42,158 nucleotides of DNA. Source: Acidobacteriota bacterium. Its GTDB lineage: Bacteria > Acidobacteriota > Terriglobia > UBA7540. Below are positions 18,428 to 24,623 of the stretch, one piece after another (the stretch's first letter is position 1; each line of letters starts with the position of its first letter). The notes under the pieces were generated by a model. That model saw only the letters and a program-made list of their open reading frames with translations, was not told where the DNA came from and did no database searches. A program made the position numbers and the translations under genes. Where the stretch lies: positions 32,653-74,810 of the forward strand of contig PMYF01000669.1 of assembly GCA_003171295.1 (NCBI GenBank), written 5' to 3'.

Positions 18428-18907
18428 ATGAATCGCTCCGTCACTTTCTTGCAGTTGGGTGGGGGACAACTCGTTGAATTGCAGCAACTATTGCGTTCTC
18501 AATCCATTCCAAGCGCGGTACGCAAGCGGGCGGCGTTGATTTGGCAGTTGGCTGCCGGGGTCTCGCTCGCGAAGGCCAGTAAACGGGCTGGCCTCTCCTA
18601 CCCCAACGCTCATCATTGCATGCGGCGATTCTTGAAACTGGGAATGGGGGGCCTGCACGACCGCGCCAGGGCGGGAAGGCCTCGTCGCTACGGCTCACGG
18701 GAGACGAGCAGAATCCTGAAGTCAGCAGCAACTCCTCCCCGGGACTTGGGCCTGGATTTTATCACTTGGACCCTCCCCAGGCTGGAGGAGTATCTGCGCG
18801 GGCAAAGGGGTTTGGGGCACCTGGCGCGCTCGACCATTCGGCGTCGACTTATCGAGGCGGGGATGCACCTGCAAGCGGGCAGATTCGAGGCGAAAGCACG
18901 GGTCTGA
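18428..18907 (+). CDS. IS630-like helix-turn-helix protein lacking the DDE domain
   Basis: The product has 159 residues from ATG 18428; no good ribosome site is visible. Residues about 25-75 form a helix-turn-helix (VRKRAALIWQLAAGVSLAKA, SKRAGLSYPNAHHCMRRFLK), followed by the linker GLHDRARAGRPRRYG (75-89), which is typical of IS630/Tc1-type transposases (GLxDRPRxGRPRR). A second winged-helix-like segment (about 110-148, DFITWTLPRLEEYL, LARSTIRRRLIEAGMHLQ) matches the second N-terminal DNA-binding domain of that family. The catalytic D-D-E domain that should follow is missing, since the frame closes at 18905-18907. It may be a truncated transposase, or a domesticated DNA-binding protein acting on the palindromes around it. 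Its position opposite the TonB receptor makes a regulatory role possible but unproven. Confidence 0.6.
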   Translation: MNRSVTFLQLGGGQLVELQQLLRSQSIPSAVRKRAALIWQLAAGVSLAKASKRAGLSYPNAHHCMRRFLKLGMGGLHDRARAGRPRRYGSRETSRILKSAATPPRDLGLDFITWTLPRLEEYLRGQRGLGHLARSTIRRRLIEAGMHLQAGRFEAKARV

Positions 18908-19268
18908 TTACGAGCCGAGAAACTCACGCCTCATAGGCAGGCGCTGCCCCTGCTCCGATTCGATGGCTGCCCCTATGGCGAAGCCAAGCTTGGCCCTGAT
19001 GGCCGACGATCTCATTCGGAATCCTCGATAACAAGCCTTCTCGGTCCTGACAGGACCTCAAGCCAGAAAGCCCCCCAACTGAGAGTCCAAAGCAAAAACA
19101 GGAGCCTGGATGCCGGCCAGCCTCATGAGGCTCGCTTGGACCGGGCCTTAGGTTGGGCGTGCCAGGTAATTGTCTAGGACCCAATTCCGAACCTCGGCAG
19201 AGGTCAATACAAACATCCAGAAAGGTCGGTATTCTGAGCGAACCGCGACCTCCCGCTGGGTCAGCTAA

Positions 19269-19293
19269 ATATATTGATAGTTATGGAATATCA
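19269..19293. repeat. Right copy of AT-rich inverted repeat
   Basis: The sequence ATATAT, then TGATAGTTATG, then GAATATCA matches the reverse complement of 18363-18390 with about two single-base gaps and one or two substitutions. It could be a terminal repeat of the element described above or a second binding site. Confidence 0.6.
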
Positions 19294-19298
19294 TATTC

Positions 19299-19323
19299 AT
19301 AGTTTCACGCATTCTGAAACTAT
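19299..19323. repeat. Perfect 9-bp palindrome arms in AT-rich region
   Basis: ATAGTTTCA (19299-19307) and TGAAACTAT (19315-19323) are exact reverse complements around a seven-base loop. The GATAGTT core recurs in the adjacent repeat at 19269-19293, so the region is a cluster of related sites. Confidence 0.7.
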
Positions 19324-19830
19324 CACCGTTATATGACCCATTGGCAAGACCCACAATCAGGTATTACCTTCTTTAAATTAAGGCCTTGGCGGTGTTTCTA
19401 AAAGACGTGAAATGCTAACGATTACAGACCAATGTGGCGGATTGTTCCCCGGTACGATTACTCCTCCAGGCCAGCTAATCCAACAATCGAGTGCCTTCTT
19501 TGCTGCATTTAAAAGAGGAAATCAAAAAGGTGGAAAAATCAACTGACCGAATTTCATGTCCATCTGAATCTCGGACCCTTCGAGATTGCTTCCCGGTCAG
19601 TCGCTGTGGAAGGCCGTGATGGATAGCGATGCCATAACCACAGTTCTGCGGATCCAGGATGACGAGGAAGAGAGATGAGCGGGAACAAATACGGAAAGCC
19701 TGGGCGTGGGGATAATCTCGCGTGGTTCGGGAGGCGCGCCATTCGTCTCGCGCCTTCTCCCAAGTGATGAGCGACTAGCCGGCTGCCTATCGATACTGCT
19801 GCCGCGGCCCAACAGGCCCTCGAACCAGCA

Positions 19831-20913
19831 TCAAAGTATCCGGTATTCTTGTATGGCTTCTGGCTTGAGTTCAATCCCCAGTCCTGGACGGCCCGGGACT
19901 CGCGCCATACCGTTCTTGACCTCCAAGGGATGGATCAGAAGCGGATCAAGCCAGGGGAAATACTCGAGGAACAGGCCATTGCTCACAGCAGCCATCCAGT
20001 GGATATCTATTTCCTTGTAGAAGTGCGAAGCGACGCGCGCGTTAAACACCTCGGCCAAATGGGCAAGCTTCAAGCACCGGGAAATTCCGCCGACGCGCAG
20101 CACGTCTGGCTGGACGATGGGCAGGGCACGGCGTTCCAGTAAATCGCGAAAAGCCTGCAGGGAATACTCACGTTCTCCCGCTGCGACAGGGATGTCCATG
20201 GCGGTCGAGAGGGTTCGATACCCGTCGTGGTCATCCTTCTGAATGGGCTCTTCAAACCAGAGGATGTCGCACTCACGCACCTTTCGGCTAAACTCAATTG
20301 CCTGGCAGGGTGTCCAGGCCTGGTTGGCATCCACCATGAGTTGTACCTTGGGGCCAATGGCCTTGCGAACCGCCTGCACCCGATCAACATCGCGCAGGGT
20401 GTCACGACTGCCGACCTTCATTTTCACCGCAGTAAAACCCTGTGTGACATAGGAATTCATTTCCGCCAGGAGCTGGTCGATCGAATAGGTAAGCCAGCCT
20501 CCGCTTCCGTAAATGGGCACCTGCTCCTGCCGTGCTCCGAGCAACTGGAAGACGGGGCAGTTCAAGCTTTTCCCCAGGAGATCCCAAAGCGCGATGTCGA
20601 TTGCCGCTATTCCCCAAGCCGCAACTCCCGTTTGTCCAATGTACTCGACGCGGTTCGCGCAGGCCTGCCACACGTTTGCGATGAGAGAAGGATCCATGCC
20701 GATAACAACGTCTCTCAGCTCATAGTCAACAATGCCCCGCAAGAGCTCGCGGCCATAATCGAAGGTGACCATGTGGGAACAGCCGACCAGCCCGTCCTCA
20801 CGGTAAACATCGACCAGTATCCAATCGATACTATTCAGGGTGTGGGTGGAATCCGCAATCGGGTTCTGGAGGGGCAAAGACAAGAGGGTTGTCTTGATGT
20901 CGCGAATTTTCAT
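19831..20913 (-). CDS. Mandelate racemase/muconate-lactonizing-type enolase (acid-sugar dehydratase-like)
   Basis: The protein has 360 residues from ATG 20913 (a GGGAGG lies about 14 bases upstream, somewhat far). It carries the enolase-superfamily capping domain (1-125) and a TIM barrel with the full active-site set: K164-x-K166 in AVKMKVG, metal ligands Asp195 (VDANQAW), Glu221 (WFEEP) and Glu247 (AAGERE), Asp270, and a general base His297 (VASHFYKEID). The Lys plus His pair is the mandelate-racemase-type arrangement used by many acid-sugar dehydratases, which remove water from aldonates or aldarates. The exact sugar is not determinable. There is no signal peptide, so it acts in the cytoplasm. 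It is the last gene of the minus-strand run, 60 bases behind the second GH67-like gene, and would process sugars released by that cluster. Confidence 0.85.
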   Translation of the reverse strand: MKIRDIKTTLLSLPLQNPIADSTHTLNSIDWILVDVYREDGLVGCSHMVTFDYGRELLRGIVDYELRDVVIGMDPSLIANVWQACANRVEYIGQTGVAAWGIAAIDIALWDLLGKSLNCPVFQLLGARQEQVPIYGSGGWLTYSIDQLLAEMNSYVTQGFTAVKMKVGSRDTLRDVDRVQAVRKAIGPKVQLMVDANQAWTPCQAIEFSRKVRECDILWFEEPIQKDDHDGYRTLSTAMDIPVAAGEREYSLQAFRDLLERRALPIVQPDVLRVGGISRCLKLAHLAEVFNARVASHFYKEIDIHWMAAVSNGLFLEYFPWLDPLLIHPLEVKNGMARVPGRPGLGIELKPEAIQEYRIL

Positions 20914-20973
20914 GACTAGTTTTGAACCTCCCGTAATGGGGTGGGATCGCTCCACCCTGTCTGGGCGCTGAAG

Positions 20974-23865
20974 TCATACCCCAGCCCAGGCAAGAATGTT
21001 GTCAGCCAGCGTGGCGCAGAACTGACGGTGTACACGGTTGTCGTTTTGCCATCGGCCAAGTTGCAGCACAGCGATTTTGCCCTCATGCCAGGGCCGCTCG
21101 AGCATCAATGGGCAAAACTGCGAATCGTTCCGCTTGACCCAGAACGATCCGGCCAACTCCGTGACGGGCAGAAATTCGTAATCCTTGTTAAACACGATGG
21201 TGTGGGCAAGAATGTTCCAGGTATCTCCAAGAGGCTTAATATTATTGGGAATCACACTGCCTGGTCCCCGCATGGTGGCACCCTGCAAAGAACCGACCAG
21301 GGCATGTTCCAGGTTACCAAATTGAATCCTGATGGACTCGCCGTAGGTCCCACCGACCGGGAGACGTTCCTCTGCCGCGCCCACAACCTCCAGGTCATGA
21401 ATCAGGCCGCTCGCCGGACTCAGTCGGCCCTCCTCATCCCAAACCAGAAGATGGCCGCCTTCCGCGACCCAGTCCAGCAGCATCCTTTCGGCTCCGCGAG
21501 TCCAAGGATCACTGAGGCTGTAGACCGCAATGAGCCGGGCGCGCTTGATCATAGGCTCACGGATCATGTAGGTGGACATCGTTCGGTTTCGGTTCTGGGC
21601 AGCCGCGCACAATGACCAGTGGAAGGCATTCGTATAATCCTCGAACGGACCATTCACCCCCAGACAGAGTATGTCGGCGCCGGATTCTGAAAGTCTGCCT
21701 TGCTGCTTATAAAAAGCCAGTTCGTCGCGAAACGCGCCCAGCATCTTTTCCCAACGCACCACTCCCGCGAGGTCAGAGGCGTGCACATATGCACGCGACC
21801 CGATCCGGCAAAGGGCTTCGTAGTGTTCGACGGATTGTTCCAGGTGGCGGATCATCTGGTCGGCGTCTCCGGGTTCTCCCCTGCGATCATATAATCCCTT
21901 GCAAATCGCAGCCTGAGTCTTGCTTTGGTAGAAACTGACTGCCGCCTTCATGATTTCAGCATCGACCGTGAACCGGCCAGCCTCATCGCGGTTGCGGGTT
22001 GCCAATCCCGCGCCCTTCCGCGCATGTTCGAGGCTCTGGTCCGCCAGGTCCTGGAATAGTTCGAAGAGTTTGGGAGGGGTGATGGCGGATTCGAGCCCTG
22101 GTGAATCTGCGGGGCTCGCGACGTACTCATGCACCGACAGGGGTGGCTTGCTGCGCAATTGCTCCCGGTTTCCGCCAAACTTCTGAACGTATTGGCTGAC
22201 CGCAAGCCCATCGAGGGGTTGGGTGAGCGGGACATTCAGACTATTCATGCGAATGGAGTTTAGAATGGCATTCACGTTGGCGTCTCTTCCCACCAGCGTC
22301 GGATGCGCATTCATATTATGGATAGAGAGCAAATTCTGAATGCCGGGCAGGATGGAGCCACTAAGTTCGTAATACGCCAGCAGGTGCTCCGCCGCAGCCC
22401 GCGAACCAAATCTCTTGTCGAGCTCGCCAATCCAGTGCTCGCGCTCGACCTGCGGTTCCCGCGCAGGATTCCAGGAATAACGCCCAAATGCCTGCAGCCA
22501 GATCCAATCCCGATCGATCGTCAGCAGGGGAGGCACGGTGTTGTCCAGCGTCACGGGCCACTGCCAGGATACGGCAGGATACACATGCGCGCCGACCACC
22601 CCGATCTCTAACCACTCTTGCACCATCTCCTGGATGAAACTGGGCGATCCCCAGCGCAACGGTTTTAGGTCTCCATTCTCGTGCACATTGATCAGGTGGT
22701 GGGGACCAAGCTTCGTCCATTCGCGGTTGCGTGGATTGGGAACCGGGCTGACCACCATCTCCACATTATGCTTCATCATCGTGTACAGGTTGCTGTATGA
22801 GGGCAGAACAATATTCTTGAAGCGGTCGAGATCAATCGTCCACTCGCGGACGATCAGGGGTGGCTGCTTGCCACTGTCCATAATGCCCTGGACAATCACA
22901 TCGCGGATCCATTCCTCTTTCCCCGTTTCCAGCGCTTCGCCGGCGCAAACCAGGAGTCCCACGTTGGGATAATTGCTCACGAACTCGCTCATGCAATAAC
23001 GGGTGTAAGCTGCCAGAAGCGGCGTGGAGAGGGGATTAGAAACTCTCACACCTTCCCCCGCGTGCCGCTGGGCAAACGCAGCGGGCACGTGAATATTATA
23101 GAAGTGAAGGACTGTCCAGATGCCGCGGCGATCCGCTTCCGTCGTGAACCAGCGAAAGTGCTCGATATTCGACTCCAGATCGCCGGGTGAGAGCATCTGG
23201 GCCTCAGGATATCTCGGCAGTTTCAGCAAATACGGAAAGGCATGCCCGGACCAGAAGAAAACCGTGTTGAATCGGGCCTCGGCCAGTTCATCCAGATATC
23301 TCCGCATCAAGTTGCGGTCAAAGAACCAGGGAAAGTTCTCGCGGGTCAGCGGCCAGTCGTATCCCAGGCTGCCGGACTTCATCCACAACAGATTCGTCCC
23401 GCGAATGCGCAGTTTCGGGGCGTCAGAGAAATGCAGGTCTCGAGGCAAGGCGCCGGAAGCCTGAACCCTGTCGGCGAGTTCAAAACAGCCATACATCGCT
23501 CCGGACCCGTTGCCGTCAATCACCATTCTCTGCGCGACGCTGGAGATCTGAAATCCCTCTGGATTTTGCTCGCTCTTTGATTGAGCACTGGCCAAGGCCT
23601 TCCGGACCAACTCGTGTACCCTACTGTCACCTACGACGATACATCGCCCTTCCGGCGGGGAATTACTCGTCACTATTTCAGCGGTGATGCCCGTCGATTG
23701 CAGCGCTGACTTCAGATGCTCGGCGCCGTAGTGCATGCGGGGGACCGAATCGTCCGGAAGCACAATCGGCAATTCGGGCCGCGCCGAATGCAGATTCGCG
23801 GAAGCAGCCAGAGCTGAAGATAAACCGCCCACCAGGACACGTCGACGGCTGATTGGAATGGACAT
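20974..23865 (-). CDS. Tat-exported GH67-like glycosidase with C-terminal GATase-like extension, copy C
   Basis: The product has 963 residues. The Tat signal SRRRVLVGGLSSALAAS (6-22) fixes the start; no strong ribosome site is seen. Residues about 30-135 form the alpha/beta N-domain (VIDGNGSGAMYGCFELAD). Residues about 145-480 form a TIM barrel (RFNTVFFWSGHAFPYL, GIWTVLHFYNIHVP, NVGLLVCAGEALETG, in which the Glu of GEALE is a candidate catalytic acid). A helical segment follows (about 530-700). Residues about 715-963 differ from copies A and B: they read as an alpha/beta domain of the GATase/DUF4350 style (RARLIAVYSLSDPW, LLDWVAEGGHLLVWDEEG, GKIAVLQLGRW) instead of Ig-like domains. Sequence identity to copies A and B is low outside the N-terminal and barrel layout. 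The role is probably a periplasmic glycosidase acting with the enolase gene 60 bases downstream. Confidence 0.7.
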   Translation of the reverse strand: MSIPISRRRVLVGGLSSALAASANLHSARPELPIVLPDDSVPRMHYGAEHLKSALQSTGITAEIVTSNSPPEGRCIVVGDSRVHELVRKALASAQSKSEQNPEGFQISSVAQRMVIDGNGSGAMYGCFELADRVQASGALPRDLHFSDAPKLRIRGTNLLWMKSGSLGYDWPLTRENFPWFFDRNLMRRYLDELAEARFNTVFFWSGHAFPYLLKLPRYPEAQMLSPGDLESNIEHFRWFTTEADRRGIWTVLHFYNIHVPAAFAQRHAGEGVRVSNPLSTPLLAAYTRYCMSEFVSNYPNVGLLVCAGEALETGKEEWIRDVIVQGIMDSGKQPPLIVREWTIDLDRFKNIVLPSYSNLYTMMKHNVEMVVSPVPNPRNREWTKLGPHHLINVHENGDLKPLRWGSPSFIQEMVQEWLEIGVVGAHVYPAVSWQWPVTLDNTVPPLLTIDRDWIWLQAFGRYSWNPAREPQVEREHWIGELDKRFGSRAAAEHLLAYYELSGSILPGIQNLLSIHNMNAHPTLVGRDANVNAILNSIRMNSLNVPLTQPLDGLAVSQYVQKFGGNREQLRSKPPLSVHEYVASPADSPGLESAITPPKLFELFQDLADQSLEHARKGAGLATRNRDEAGRFTVDAEIMKAAVSFYQSKTQAAICKGLYDRRGEPGDADQMIRHLEQSVEHYEALCRIGSRAYVHASDLAGVVRWEKMLGAFRDELAFYKQQGRLSESGADILCLGVNGPFEDYTNAFHWSLCAAAQNRNRTMSTYMIREPMIKRARLIAVYSLSDPWTRGAERMLLDWVAEGGHLLVWDEEGRLSPASGLIHDLEVVGAAEERLPVGGTYGESIRIQFGNLEHALVGSLQGATMRGPGSVIPNNIKPLGDTWNILAHTIVFNKDYEFLPVTELAGSFWVKRNDSQFCPLMLERPWHEGKIAVLQLGRWQNDNRVHRQFCATLADNILAWAGV

Positions 23866-23936
23866 GGTTCAATGCGCCCGATTTGTGATGCCGGCCGGAT
23901 AAGCGGTTGGGCCACCCGGCCTGTAAGCACGGGAGC

Positions 23937-24365
23937 TTATTCGGCGTCCCCCTCGACCGGGTAGCCGCGTTCTGAGTATTCCTGCTTCATGTCGGCGTAG
24001 ATCTTCTGCCAACCACCCTCGATCTCCTGCCTGGGGATCCCGTCGGGCCAGACGGTCACGTAGAGGTACTGAAACTCGACAGGCCCGGTATTCATGACCT
24101 GATGGTGCGTATTCTTGGGAATGAACGCGACTGCCGGCGCCACGACATGTCGCGTATCATCGCCAATGGTAATGTTCCCCTCTCCCGCGAGAATAATATA
24201 GATCTGCTGGAAGGTGGGGTGGGCGTTGGGCGGTGTCTTCTTACCGACAGCCACTTTTTCCAGCACCACTTCACAGCTTTGGGTAAGGTCACGGGGTAGC
24301 AACATCGTGTAGTAGTTCCCAGCGCAGCGGAATCGCTCACCCTCTTCGAAAGTCTTGCAGAACAT
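23937..24365 (-). CDS. Small cupin-fold protein
   Basis: The product has 142 residues. The ATG at 24365 has a purine-rich GGAGGGAGG ribosome site; upstream ATG codons at 24389 and 24458 are less likely. The cupin core is clear: first motif NAHPTFQQIYIILAGEGNITIG (48-69, His49, Gln53/Gln54, Glu62) and second motif IPKNTHHQVMNTG (82-94, His87/His88). Cupins of this kind bind a metal and act as sugar isomerases, epimerases, dioxygenases or sensors. There is no signal peptide. It sits between two GH67-like genes in the minus-strand cluster, 71 bases from the next one. A 23-base palindrome lies just upstream. The specific reaction is unknown; a role in uronate isomerisation is possible from context only. 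Confidence 0.75.
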   Translation of the reverse strand: MFCKTFEEGERFRCAGNYYTMLLPRDLTQSCEVVLEKVAVGKKTPPNAHPTFQQIYIILAGEGNITIGDDTRHVVAPAVAFIPKNTHHQVMNTGPVEFQYLYVTVWPDGIPRQEIEGGWQKIYADMKQEYSERGYPVEGDAE

Positions 24366-24382
24366 GTTCCGCCTCCCTCCTG

Positions 24383-24405
24383 ATGCCATTCCATGGATAT
24401 GGCAT
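24383..24405. promoter_or_regulatory. Palindrome upstream of the cupin gene
   Basis: ATGCCAT (24383-24389) and ATGGCAT (24399-24405) form perfect outer arms, with a nested TCCATGGA at 24390-24397. It lies 18 bases before the cupin ATG, overlapping where an operator or leader hairpin would sit. No matching copy was spotted elsewhere in the window. Confidence 0.45.
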
Positions 24406-24623
24406 GCAACTTCTATTTCACCACACGACAGAGTATGTGGAATGACGCGTCCGGTCAAATACCCTCATGTTCTTCCGGAACACCATAGGCCCGTGCCCGG
24501 TATCCGGCCTTGCTCCCCTCCGCGATTTCCACGAGTAAGTCGGCGACATGGTCAGCGGCCCGGGAAGTCCTTTTCCGCTCCCCTGCTGCCGCTGAGCTGG
24601 ATACGACCCGATCATAGCCTGGT

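Larger units (their letters stand above)
18363..19293 (+). mobile_element. Possible degenerate IS630-like element bounded by imperfect terminal inverted repeats
   Basis: Two similar about 25-base AT-rich sequences in inverted orientation (18363-18390 and 19269-19293) bracket a gene that resembles the N-terminal DNA-binding half of IS630-family transposases. The span of 931 bases is shorter than a full IS630 element (about 1.1-1.2 kb), and no DDE catalytic domain is recognisable after 18907. No clear target duplication is visible (GG against TA outside the repeats). The alternative is a pair of operator sites for the HTH protein or for another regulator. Confidence 0.35.
18908..19830. other. 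Long non-coding stretch with AT-rich palindromes
   Basis: No gene in these 923 bases is convincing. The part from about 19260 to 19550 is clearly more AT-rich than its surroundings and carries the right inverted repeat, further palindromes (19281-19323) and a 44-codon ORF (19412-19546) with no good ribosome site. I could not recognise the missing transposase DDE part in the plus-strand frames inspected. Confidence 0.6.

Noticed and set aside
19412..19546. A 44-codon ORF in the AT-rich island as a real gene
   Set aside because: No ribosome site and no recognisable motif; kept only as a note in the island finding.
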